9,113 nucleotides of DNA from an uncultured Bacilli bacterium. Its GTDB lineage: Bacteria; Bacillota_I; Bacilli_A; RF39; UBA660. Within the stretch, counting starts at the first letter, position 1. Every line of letters begins with the position of its first letter. Below the pieces are notes generated by a model that did no database searches, was not told the DNA's origin, and was given only the letters and a program-made list of their open reading frames with translations. A program made the translations under genes and the position numbers. The stretch covers positions 1 to 9,113 of the forward strand of contig CANRME010000049.1 of the NCBI GenBank assembly GCA_947631655.1, read 5' to 3'. This document shows, piece after piece, positions 1 through 6,326 of this stretch.

Positions 1-11
1 TCACCCTTAAA

Positions 12-85
12 TTACGTGCATTTACCAAAATACACTACTCCCCTTTCAATATAGTGCACTTTTCTCAAAACTTAACGTGCTTTAC
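12..85. repeat. Pair of short direct repeats flanking the tig-downstream hairpin
   Basis: On the plus strand TTACGTGCATTTAC (12–25) and TTAACGTGCTTTAC (72–85) are near-identical apart from single-base insertions. They sit on either side of the candidate hairpin at 27–62, whose right arm also contains GTGCACTTTT. The 93 bases between tig and the window edge hold no gene that I can see. Whether further copies lie beyond the edge is unknown. Confidence 0.35.
27..62 (-). terminator. Candidate hairpin terminator downstream of tig
   Basis: In the minus-strand transcript AAAGTGCACTA (52–62) can pair with TAGTGTATTTT (27–37): 11 pairs, two of them G·U, around a 14-nt loop rich in purines. The same positions would be A·C mismatches on the opposite transcript, so the fold fits the tig strand only. 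The A-run before and U-run at the end of the stem resemble an intrinsic terminator, but the stem is GC-poor and the loop long, so this is tentative. It begins about 32 nt after the tig stop. Confidence 0.4.
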
Positions 86-93
86 TAGCATCT

Positions 94-1344
94 CTAATTA
101 TTATCTTTTAATATTTCTATTGCTTTACGCATCTTCATATCGTATTTAACGATTTCTAAGCCACCGAATTCTGTTAAGAATTCATCTTTTTTCATACCAT
201 AATGTTCAGCCATTTCTTCTGCTTCTTTATCGGCATCTTTATCGCTAACTTCAATCTTTTCTTCCTTTGCAATAGCTTCAAGTAAATATCTACTCTTAAT
301 TCTCCTTAAAGCTTCAGGTTCTAATTGTTTATGGAAGTCTTCATGCGTTAATTTTGTAAATTCCATATATTGATCTAGTGTTAAACCTTGCATTCTTAAT
401 TGATCTTCAAATTGATGCATCATTCTATGAACTTCATCATCAATTATTTCTTCATTAATATCAACAGTAATATTTTCAGAAGCTTTATCTAAGACTTCAT
501 TAATAAACTTATCATCAATCTCATGAGATTTACGATCTTCTAAATTTTTCTTAATGACTTCCTCAAATTCTTCTTTAGTCTTAACATCTTTATAACCTAA
601 ATCTTCATAGAAATCTTTATTAAGTTCTGGTAGTACTCTTTCTTTAATTTCATTAACCGTAACTTTAAATAAAACATCTTTATCTTTTAATTCTTCAGTA
701 TAGTTAGATGGGAATTTTAAGTTTAAGTCTTTACTTTCTCCCGTCTTCATACCAACTAAACCTTCTTCAAAACCAGGAATAAAAGTATGACTACCAAGTT
801 CTAATGGGTAATTAGACCCAGTTCCACCATCAAGTTTTTTACCATCAACATAACCTTCAAAATCAATAATAACAGTGTTTCCTAGTTCAGCTTCGCCATT
901 TTCTTTAACAACATTTTCCGCAAAACGAGAAGTTAAATTCTTAATTTCATTATCAATATCTTCTTTAGTTACTTTAACTTTATCTTTCTTAACACCTAAA
1001 TCTTTATATTTGCCAAGTTTTACTTCAGGTGCTGTAATAATCGTAAGTTCTAAAACTAACTTTTTAGCATCTATACTTTTAATATCAACTTTAGGTTCAA
1101 CTACTGGAACAGTTTTACCTTCACTTAATATTTCGTTATAAGATTCATTAATAGCTTTATCTACAGCATCCATATATAAAGATTCAATACCAATTTTTTT
1201 CATATAGATGTCTTTAGGAACTGTTCCTTTTCTAAAGCCATCAACTTTCACATCTTTACTTTTTTTCTTATAAACATCATCTAGTAATTTTTCCCATTTA
1301 GCTCCTTCAAATTCTTTAGTAATAACAACGACATTACTTTTCAC
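94..1344 (-). CDS. tig: Trigger factor (ribosome-associated chaperone and prolyl isomerase)
   Basis: Trigger factor binds the ribosomal exit tunnel and folds nascent chains in the cytoplasm. The 416-residue product shows all three domains. The N-terminal ribosome-binding domain carries the signature GFRKG at residues 36–40 followed by TVP. An FKBP-type PPIase domain spans about 150–236 (NTVIIDFEGYVDG, then IPGFEEGLVGM). An acidic/basic helical SurA-like C-terminal region covers about 250–416. The signature sits about 8 residues nearer the start than in Bacillus or E. coli, so the N-terminal domain is slightly shortened. The start is GTG (1342–1344), supported by a perfect AAGGAGG at 1354–1360 with 9-nt spacing; the stop is TAG. 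It is the last gene of the co-directional block, 42 nt after greA, and has its own extended -10 promoter in that gap. Identity is secure. Confidence 0.97.
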   Translation of the reverse strand: MKSNVVVITKEFEGAKWEKLLDDVYKKKSKDVKVDGFRKGTVPKDIYMKKIGIESLYMDAVDKAINESYNEILSEGKTVPVVEPKVDIKSIDAKKLVLELTIITAPEVKLGKYKDLGVKKDKVKVTKEDIDNEIKNLTSRFAENVVKENGEAELGNTVIIDFEGYVDGKKLDGGTGSNYPLELGSHTFIPGFEEGLVGMKTGESKDLNLKFPSNYTEELKDKDVLFKVTVNEIKERVLPELNKDFYEDLGYKDVKTKEEFEEVIKKNLEDRKSHEIDDKFINEVLDKASENITVDINEEIIDDEVHRMMHQFEDQLRMQGLTLDQYMEFTKLTHEDFHKQLEPEALRRIKSRYLLEAIAKEEKIEVSDKDADKEAEEMAEHYGMKKDEFLTEFGGLEIVKYDMKMRKAIEILKDNN

Positions 1345-1353
1345 TAATAATTT

Positions 1354-1360
1354 CCTCCTT
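1354..1360 (-). promoter_or_regulatory. Ribosome binding site of tig, supporting a GTG start
   Basis: Perfect AAGGAGG on the minus strand, 9 nt before GTG at 1342–1344. No other in-frame start has a comparable site, so the GTG start is favoured. Confidence 0.82.
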
Positions 1361-1373
1361 CAAATTTCTAATT

Positions 1374-1382
1374 ATTATAACA
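1374..1382 (-). promoter_or_regulatory. Extended -10 promoter of tig
   Basis: Minus-strand TGTTATAAT is a perfect extended -10 (TGn plus TATAAT) in the 42-nt gap between greA and tig. No good -35 is visible at the right distance (GTTAAA, 16 bp upstream, is the closest), as is common for extended -10 promoters. The start point would be near 1367, placing the AAGGAGG of tig in a short leader. It would let tig be expressed apart from the upstream operon. Confidence 0.6.
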
Positions 1383-1386
1383 TAAA

Positions 1387-1857
1387 TTACGCAATTTTAA
1401 CGATTTTTATTTCATAACTTCCATTAGGACTTGCAACTTCAATTACATCTCCAACACTTTTACCGATAATTGCTGTTCCTATTGGACTTTCATTACTTAT
1501 TTTATTATTAAATGGATCGGCTTCTAAAGAACCAACTATTTTATAAATTTCTTCTTCGTCGTCATCAACATAACATACAGTTACTGTAGAACCTACATTA
1601 ACTTTAGATGAATCAGCTCCATCCATAACTTTACAATGTTCTAATTTATATTCTAACTCTTTAATTCGGCCTTCAACTTTAGCTTGTTCATTTCTGGCAG
1701 CATCATATTCCGCATTTTCAGATAAATCTCCTAAAGCTCTAGCTTCTTTTAAAGCAGTGATTACTTCATTTCTTTTTTCAAGTTTTAAATAATTAAGTTC
1801 ATCTTCTAACTCTTGATAACCTTCTTTAGTTAAAAGAATTGTTTCATTTTCGTTCAT
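1387..1857 (-). CDS. greA: Transcription elongation factor GreA
   Basis: GreA enters the RNA polymerase secondary channel and stimulates cleavage of backtracked transcripts. The 156-residue product has the usual length (about 158). An N-terminal antiparallel coiled coil (about 10–76) bears the tip motif GDLSENAEYDAA at 43–54, whose Asp44 and Glu47 correspond to the acidic tip residues that place catalytic Mg2+. A C-terminal FKBP-like domain contains ESPIGTAIIGKSVGDVIEV. A longer reading of the same frame from 1923 would add 22 unrelated residues and overlap trhP2. I chose the ATG at 1855–1857 because AAAGGAAG lies at 1865–1872, 7 nt upstream, and because family homology begins there. It follows trhP2 by 43 nt with no promoter I can see, so it is probably co-transcribed with the ruvX operon, as in B. 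subtilis where udk intervenes. Confidence 0.96.
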   Translation of the reverse strand: MNENETILLTKEGYQELEDELNYLKLEKRNEVITALKEARALGDLSENAEYDAARNEQAKVEGRIKELEYKLEHCKVMDGADSSKVNVGSTVTVCYVDDDEEEIYKIVGSLEADPFNNKISNESPIGTAIIGKSVGDVIEVASPNGSYEIKIVKIA

Positions 1858-1900
1858 TTCATCTCTTCCTTTACTTAAAAAATAATCTTGCATAAGAATA

Positions 1901-3094
1901 CTACAAATATTCGTTTTTGTCAAACACTTTTAAACGCATCATATCGCCTTTACATAATTTACTATCTACTTTTAAATATACTATTTCTTGCGGGTGTCTT
2001 GAGACTTCAATAACTTCGTTATTTTCGTTAATTATTTCTTTTACAGTATATTCTACTTCTTCAGTATTTGGCCCAAAAAATTCGACTTTATCTCCCACTT
2101 TAAAATAATTTCTTTGTTCTATTTTAGCTATTTTTGTTTTACTATTATAATCTAATACTACTCCTAAAAAGTCTTTATTAGTTATTTCATTTCTTCCCAA
2201 GAAGTATTCTCCTTCTACTCCTGGAATGCTCTCATAAAATTGCGGAGCCGATTCTCTATTAGCAACGCGATTTAAAATATCTAGACAATAACTAGCATAT
2301 GCTTGTGTTAACGTATTGTTTCCTATTTTATCAATAATCTTACGATAAGTATGAATAACCGTCGCTATATAATAAATTGACCGCATTCTTCCTTCGACTT
2401 TAAAAGAGTTTACCCCGATATCCATCATATCTTTGATATGACGAATCATATTTAAGTCTTTACTCATCATGGTAAATTCTTTACTATCGGTATCAAAAAT
2501 AAAACGACATACTTGTGCACACCCTCCGCGATTAGAGTCTCTATTAGTTACATAGTTAGATAAGACACATTTACCAGAGAATGATGTACACATGGCACCA
2601 TGGACAAAGCATTCTAACTCTAATCCCGTTTCCTCTTTAATCCTTTTTATATCTTTCCTATTTGCTTCTCTTGCTAAAACAATTCTCGTAACTCCTAAAT
2701 TTTTATAAAATAAGGCTTGCTCATAATTTAAGGTACTTGCTTGCGTTGATAAATGTAATTCGAAACTCACTTTTAATTTATTAGCTAACTCAATAACAAC
2801 AATATCACTACAAATAATCGCATCAATACCTATTTTATCTAAATATTTAAGATATTCTTTCAGACCCTTTAAATCTTTATTATGAAAGACAATGTTTACT
2901 GTTACATAAACTCTTTTACCTAGTTTATGCGCAAGTATTGTCGCATTTTTAATATCTTCTAAATTAAAATTATGCGCATTGGCTCTTAAACTATAATCTT
3001 GTCCCCCAAAATAAACCGCATCTGCGCCATAGGCAAAAGCGACATTAAGTCTTTCTAAATCTCCAGCTGGTGCTAATAACTCTACTCTTTCCAT
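1901..3094 (-). CDS. trhP2: U32-family tRNA 5-hydroxyuridine synthesis protein TrhP2 (YrrO-like)
   Basis: This 397-residue protein belongs to the family annotated as peptidase U32. Its B. subtilis counterpart YrrO (TrhP2) is needed, with prephenate, for hydroxylation of wobble uridine to ho5U34. The N-terminus is the family hallmark VELLAPAGD followed by GADAVYFGG. The U32 signature runs from Glu161 to Ser179 (ECFVHGAMC, then SGKCVLS). Cys169, Cys176, Cys192 and Cys196 (the last two in GGCAQVCRF) form the four-cysteine set proposed to hold an Fe–S cluster; KVEGRMRS follows. A small beta-barrel C-terminal domain is visible (VGDKVEFFGP). I start at ATG 3092–3094 because AAGGG at 3104–3108 is 9 nt away; an ATG three codons earlier (3101–3103) abuts that site with no spacer. 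The gap to the trhP1 stop is one base. Peptidase activity is doubtful despite the family name. Confidence 0.92.
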   Translation of the reverse strand: MERVELLAPAGDLERLNVAFAYGADAVYFGGQDYSLRANAHNFNLEDIKNATILAHKLGKRVYVTVNIVFHNKDLKGLKEYLKYLDKIGIDAIICSDIVVIELANKLKVSFELHLSTQASTLNYEQALFYKNLGVTRIVLAREANRKDIKRIKEETGLELECFVHGAMCTSFSGKCVLSNYVTNRDSNRGGCAQVCRFIFDTDSKEFTMMSKDLNMIRHIKDMMDIGVNSFKVEGRMRSIYYIATVIHTYRKIIDKIGNNTLTQAYASYCLDILNRVANRESAPQFYESIPGVEGEYFLGRNEITNKDFLGVVLDYNSKTKIAKIEQRNYFKVGDKVEFFGPNTEEVEYTVKEIINENNEVIEVSRHPQEIVYLKVDSKLCKGDMMRLKVFDKNEYL

Positions 3095-3095
3095 T

Positions 3096-3887
3096 CTACT
3101 CATCCCTTAATTTAAAGATTGTTTCTCTATCTAAAAAACCAGAATATTCATCTTGATAACTATTTGTTAAAAATTTAATTACGGTATCTATAGGAATAAA
3201 ACTAGTATTAACCATAAAATATAAAACATTATCTAATTCTAATAAAGACTCACCATTAAAGATATGATTATCATATGATACGGTTCCATAATTATTTTCA
3301 AAGACTAAAAACTCATGTTTACTAACACTCTCGGTAATTACCAAAGGGTTTTTCTTTTCTAAATTATATACTTTAGCATAATTATCTAGTAATAATCTTC
3401 TTGAATACATGGCCATATTATAACCAAATACTTGTAATACGACCGGTTTTATCACATTTTTAGTTATATCTTCTATTTCCTTTTTTGTAATCTCATTACT
3501 TACTACCGCACTCGTAAGTCCCTTATCTAAAAACGCATTAATACTTTGATAGTTAGTATTAAAGTGGTTAGGAAAATAAATAAGGTCTATATCTAACTTT
3601 AATTTCTTAACTAAATTAAATACTCCAATATCTTCAAAAACGATTCCTTTTACCTTTAATTTTAGTAACAATTCTTTTAATTTATCAATATCATCACAAT
3701 CTAAGATTCTATTTATTAAAACATATTTATTTTCTTCCTTTATTTTATTTATATCGAAAACGCTAAAAATACTTGGATACCCTACCGCATACCCCTCTAA
3801 TGGAAAAAGGAAAGTAGTTACTCCTACTTTCTTATAAATTTCTATATCATCTAAATTATTAATGCTAACTAAAAATTTATTTTGCAT
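3096..3887 (-). CDS. trhP1: Cysteine-poor U32-family partner, TrhP1/YrrN-like
   Basis: This 263-residue protein lies where B. subtilis has yrrN (trhP1), between the wobble methyltransferase and the canonical U32 protein. It is recognisable by position and by a degenerate U32-like core: QVFGYNMAMYSRRLLLDNY at 152–170 lines up with the cysteine signature of TrhP2 but has no cysteine. Cys64 is the only cysteine in the whole protein, so it cannot bind an Fe–S cluster of the U32 type. It also lacks the LLAPAGD start and is shorter than B. subtilis YrrN (about 309 residues). It probably acts as a non-catalytic or tRNA-binding partner of TrhP2 in ho5U34 synthesis; that is inference from context. The start overlaps the end of trmR by 11 nt and has only a weak purine-rich ribosome site, which suggests translational coupling. 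Confidence 0.78.
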   Translation of the reverse strand: MQNKFLVSINNLDDIEIYKKVGVTTFLFPLEGYAVGYPSIFSVFDINKIKEENKYVLINRILDCDDIDKLKELLLKLKVKGIVFEDIGVFNLVKKLKLDIDLIYFPNHFNTNYQSINAFLDKGLTSAVVSNEITKKEIEDITKNVIKPVVLQVFGYNMAMYSRRLLLDNYAKVYNLEKKNPLVITESVSKHEFLVFENNYGTVSYDNHIFNGESLLELDNVLYFMVNTSFIPIDTVIKFLTNSYQDEYSGFLDRETIFKLRDE

Positions 3888-4470
3888 CTTTTCTAATACT
3901 TACTCCAATTCCATCCCCGATATTTAAAAATTCTGTCGTAAATTCATCATTGTTTTTCAAAAATTCGACATATTCTTCTATTTTTCCAACTAAACTTTTT
4001 AAATTTTTACTTTCTATCTCTTCACTATGTCCCGTATATCCATGGAAATTAATATTATCAGTTATAATTACGCCATTTGGAGCAAGAAAATTCTTATATT
4101 TTTCAAAGAATTTAATATTTTGGGCTTTCGCCGCATCAATAAATATTAAATCATATTCGACTTTAGGAAGATTAACTTCTAAAGCATCTTGATATACAAC
4201 GTTTATCCTTTTATCAAATCCCACTTTTTTAATATTTTTTAAGCATTCCATATAACGTACTTCATCACGTTCAATAGTTGTCACTTTTGTTTCCGCATTA
4301 GCTCCTGCCATTAAAATAGCAGAGTAGCCTATGGCACTTCCTATTTCTAAAATATTTTGAATATTATTTTTCTTAATATATTTCATAATATAAGCTATCG
4401 TTTCTTTTTCCACGATTGGTACATTATGCGCAGCGGCATAACTTTCCATTTCAGCTATCTGTTCTTTCAT
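3877..4470 (-). CDS. trmR: tRNA 5-hydroxyuridine methyltransferase (O-methyltransferase family 3, YrrM-like)
   Basis: TrmR transfers a methyl group from S-adenosylmethionine to ho5U34 to give 5-methoxyuridine in wobble positions of tRNAs decoding split or family boxes. The 197-residue product shows the Rossmann-type class I motifs: motif I LEIGSAIGYS (41–50), the acidic loop TIERD (65–69), and the metal-site residues Asp112 in FIDAAKAQ with Asp138–Asn139 in IITDNINFHG, typical of the COMT-like, metal-dependent family. The C-terminus GDGIGVSIRK is characteristic. It is about 20 residues shorter at the N-terminus than B. subtilis YrrM. The ATG at 4468–4470 has AAAGGAG about 10 nt upstream, overlapping the mltG stop. 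Placement directly before trhP1–trhP2 strongly favours TrmR over a generic catechol-like O-methyltransferase. Confidence 0.9.
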   Translation of the reverse strand: MKEQIAEMESYAAAHNVPIVEKETIAYIMKYIKKNNIQNILEIGSAIGYSAILMAGANAETKVTTIERDEVRYMECLKNIKKVGFDKRINVVYQDALEVNLPKVEYDLIFIDAAKAQNIKFFEKYKNFLAPNGVIITDNINFHGYTGHSEEIESKNLKSLVGKIEEYVEFLKNNDEFTTEFLNIGDGIGVSIRKDAK

Positions 4471-4485
4471 TAATATACATCTCCT

Positions 4486-5547
4486 TTAATATACGAACCA
4501 TAAACCTTCTTGTTTAAGTTCATTTATTATTTGTTGTTGCTCTTCATAAGTTTTAGAAAAATAAGTCTTTTTATTTTTATCAGCAACGAAATAATAGTAA
4601 TCAGTTTCATCAGGCTTTATAGCAGCCGCTATACTTTCTACTCCCATATTACATATTGGTCCCACCGGAAGTCCAGTAAAACAGGTGCTTCTGGTATTAT
4701 AAGCGTTACACTCATTATATTCTTGATAACTTAGTTCCACTGTAAAATCTTTTTGTTCCGCATAATAAGTAGTTACATCACTACCTAAATTCCATCCGGC
4801 ATTAATACGGTTGGTAAATACAGAAGATACGCCTTTTCTATCATTACCGCCGGCTTCTAATTCCACAATAGATGCTAAAGTAATAAGTTCATGAACACTA
4901 TAATCAGAGTTTAAAATTTCTTCCTTATAAGGTTCTAATTTAAGACTAGTATTATCTAACATCTTTTCAATAATATCTGTAATCGTCGCATCAGCATAGA
5001 AAGTATAAGTATCCGGATATAAATAACCCTCTAAAGCATAATAAATTTTATCATTTAGAATATCTGTAGTTAAAAACCAATACTTATCGATTAGTTCATT
5101 TAAATACTCTCTATCACCTAAAACACTCAATATTTCTTCTTCGGAATAAGGATAATTATTTGCAATAGTCTTAACGTAACTTAATAGTCTTCTACCTTCC
5201 ACAAAAGTTAAAGTTTTAACATTTAAATATACTTCGCCTTTATTTATCTTATCAATAATTTTTTTAGTATTCATATTTCTATCTAATTCATAAGTTCCCG
5301 CTTGTAAGCTTAAATTATGTAATTTAATATATACAAGCGTTGCCATATTACTTTTAATTAAATCAGCTTCTTTTAAATTAGCAACTATATCTTTAGCACT
5401 AGTCCCCGATTCAATTGTAAAATAGGCAATTTCACTCTTTTTACTTACTCTACCTAATAAAATATTATAAGTTAAAAGTAAGGATGATATGATTAGAACA
5501 ATTACTCCTATTACAGAACCGATAATTATCCAAACTTTATTCTTCAT
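4486..5547 (-). CDS. mltG: Endolytic murein transglycosylase MltG (YceG/YrrL family)
   Basis: MltG is a membrane-anchored lytic transglycosylase that cuts nascent glycan strands at the outer face of the membrane and so sets their length. The 353-residue product begins with a short basic segment and one transmembrane helix (about 5–29), then a LysM-like subdomain (about 42–110). The catalytic YceG domain follows, with EGYLYPDTY at 173–181, ASIVELEAG at 225–233 (Glu229 matches the catalytic Glu of E. coli MltG) and GLPVGPICN at 292–300. I start at the ATG 5545–5547 because GGTGA, which fits the extended anti-Shine–Dalgarno sequence, lies just upstream; an in-frame ATG at 5554–5556 has no visible ribosome site. 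Either start overlaps the end of the DUF1292 gene. Its presence indicates a peptidoglycan wall. Confidence 0.95.
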   Translation of the reverse strand: MKNKVWIIIGSVIGVIVLIISSLLLTYNILLGRVSKKSEIAYFTIESGTSAKDIVANLKEADLIKSNMATLVYIKLHNLSLQAGTYELDRNMNTKKIIDKINKGEVYLNVKTLTFVEGRRLLSYVKTIANNYPYSEEEILSVLGDREYLNELIDKYWFLTTDILNDKIYYALEGYLYPDTYTFYADATITDIIEKMLDNTSLKLEPYKEEILNSDYSVHELITLASIVELEAGGNDRKGVSSVFTNRINAGWNLGSDVTTYYAEQKDFTVELSYQEYNECNAYNTRSTCFTGLPVGPICNMGVESIAAAIKPDETDYYYFVADKNKKTYFSKTYEEQQQIINELKQEGLWFVY

Positions 5548-5824
5548 TTTCACCATTAAATTGCGCTTGAGCGGAATTTAAAATATTAGATAATTCTTGC
5601 CATTCTTCATCGGTTTCAATAGGATATAAATTTAAATCTTTCCCCGTTGGATCATAAATTGAAGCATAAACAAGTTCCCTACCATTTTCATCTTTAGAGT
5701 GATCTGTATAAGCTATATAACTCTTTTTAGTAACATCACTATCAAAAGTAAATAGTCTTTCAAATTCAACTTCATTACCTTTCTCATCTTTTAAAGTAAA
5801 AATATTTTCATTTTTCTCTTTCAC
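5537..5824 (-). CDS. yrzB: DUF1292 / UPF0473 family protein (YrzB-like)
   Basis: A 95-residue acidic cytoplasmic protein of the DUF1292 (UPF0473) family, which sits between ruvX and mltG in many Bacillota and has no established biochemical role. Family features are the opening IFTLKDEKGNEVEFERLFTF, the central KSYIAYTD, the stretch VYASIYDP, and the closing ETDEEWQELSNIL. The length is typical. The start is GTG at 5822–5824, chosen because AGAGG around 5833–5837 is about 8 nt upstream. It overlaps the 3' end of ruvX by 17 nt and the start of mltG by about 11 nt, so it is probably translated by coupling with both neighbours. The membership call rests on both sequence and gene order. Confidence 0.9.
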   Translation of the reverse strand: MKEKNENIFTLKDEKGNEVEFERLFTFDSDVTKKSYIAYTDHSKDENGRELVYASIYDPTGKDLNLYPIETDEEWQELSNILNSAQAQFNGENEE

Positions 5825-6239
5825 TTTTGTTTCCTCTCATTCTAAGGTAGGTATCTAATATGATACTTGCAGCTACCCCATCAATTTTATTCTTTCTTTT
5901 TTTGCGGCTTAAATCCTCATTTAATAAGATATTTTCTGCTTCCATCGTGGAAAGTCTTTCATCTACTAAAATAACCGGAAGAGAAAAATTTTCTTCTAAA
6001 AGTTCTTTATATTTTAAAGATCTTTCGGAAGCAAAGCCACATGAGCCATCCATATTTTTAGGTAATCCTAAAATAATACTATTTACTTGATAATAAGATA
6101 TTATTTCTTCTAAAGGTTTAATAGTTTCTTTAGAATCATTAAATCTTATTACTTTAAGTGGCGTGGAAATTAATCCTAAGGCATCACTTATAGCTACTCC
6201 TAATGTTTTAGTCCCTAAATCAAGTCCTAAAAAGCGCAT
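5808..6239 (-). CDS. ruvX: RuvX/YqgF family Holliday-junction resolvase-like protein
   Basis: YqgF/RuvX proteins have the RNase H fold. E. coli YqgF is implicated in pre-16S rRNA 5' end processing, while some homologues cut Holliday junctions in vitro, so the cellular substrate is open. The 143-residue product is full length. It shows the first-strand motif GLDLGTKTLGVA (Asp7), ILGLPKNMDGS at 56–66, VDERLST at 92–98, and KIDGVAASIILDTYL at 118–132 with Asp120; the acidic residues form the presumed metal site. The ATG at 6237–6239 is preceded by GGAG with 8-nt spacing. It is the first gene of its operon, downstream of a near-consensus promoter. It ends in TGA at 5808–5810, 17 nt inside the next gene, which argues against use of TGA for Trp. 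Confidence 0.95.
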   Translation of the reverse strand: MRFLGLDLGTKTLGVAISDALGLISTPLKVIRFNDSKETIKPLEEIISYYQVNSIILGLPKNMDGSCGFASERSLKYKELLEENFSLPVILVDERLSTMEAENILLNEDLSRKKRKNKIDGVAASIILDTYLRMRGNKSEREK

Positions 6240-6272
6240 AAATAATACTCCATTTCTATAAAGCTCGCATTT

Positions 6273-6301
6273 ATTTTACCATTTAATAAAATAATCGTCA
6301 A
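6273..6301 (-). promoter_or_regulatory. Promoter of the ruvX–yrzB–mltG–trmR–trhP1–trhP2–greA operon
   Basis: Minus-strand -35 TTGACG (6296–6301) and -10 TAAAAT (6273–6278), each one mismatch from consensus, are separated by exactly 17 bp. The -10 is preceded by TGG, giving an extended -10 (TGnTAAAAT). The expected transcription start is near 6266, about 27 nt before the ruvX ATG, and the ruvX ribosome site falls in this leader. The -35 and part of the spacer coincide with the 3' arm of the ruvB terminator. Confidence 0.78.
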
Positions 6302-6326
6302 GGTGGACATACCTAAACGATTATTT
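6289..6326 (-). terminator. Hairpin terminator at the end of ruvB
   Basis: On the minus-strand transcript AAATAATCGT (6317–6326, including the ruvB stop) pairs perfectly with ACGATTATTT (6289–6298). Inside, after one U·G and one U·U position, AGGT pairs with ACCT around a 6-nt loop. The 3' arm runs directly into a U-rich stretch (ATTATTTTATT). GC content of the stem is modest, so efficiency is uncertain. It overlaps the ruvX promoter. Confidence 0.65.

Noticed and set aside
1..93. Type III antitoxin or CRISPR-like repeat array at the left edge
   Set aside because: Only two good short copies plus a weak third, no consistent spacer, and the toxin-like gene lies at the other end of the window.
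875..1141. Plus-strand open frame of 88 codons inside tig
   Set aside because: Antisense to a well-conserved gene, Ser/Leu/Phe-rich composition typical of a mirrored AT-rich coding strand, no ribosome site or homology.
1858..1923. 22-residue N-terminal extension of GreA
   Set aside because: It would overlap trhP2, has no family homology, and the internal ATG at 1855–1857 has a well-spaced ribosome site.
1917..2108. Plus-strand open frame of 63 codons inside trhP2
   Set aside because: Antisense shadow of a conserved gene with low-complexity Ser/Thr/Phe composition and no ribosome site.
3950..4192. Plus-strand open frame of 80 codons inside trmR
   Set aside because: Antisense to the methyltransferase motifs, with no supporting initiation signal.
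4510..4734. Plus-strand open frame of 74 codons inside mltG that looks like a hydrophobic peptide
   Set aside because: Hydrophobicity comes from mirrored Lys/Glu/Asn/Tyr codons of mltG; no ribosome site.
5808..5824. Read-through of the ruvX TGA as Trp (Mycoplasma code)
   Set aside because: RuvX has its normal length ending at this TGA, the nuclease also ends in TGA at the expected place, and Trp codons seen are TGG.
5860..6090. Plus-strand open frame of 76 codons inside ruvX
   Set aside because: Antisense shadow of a conserved gene; nothing recognisable.
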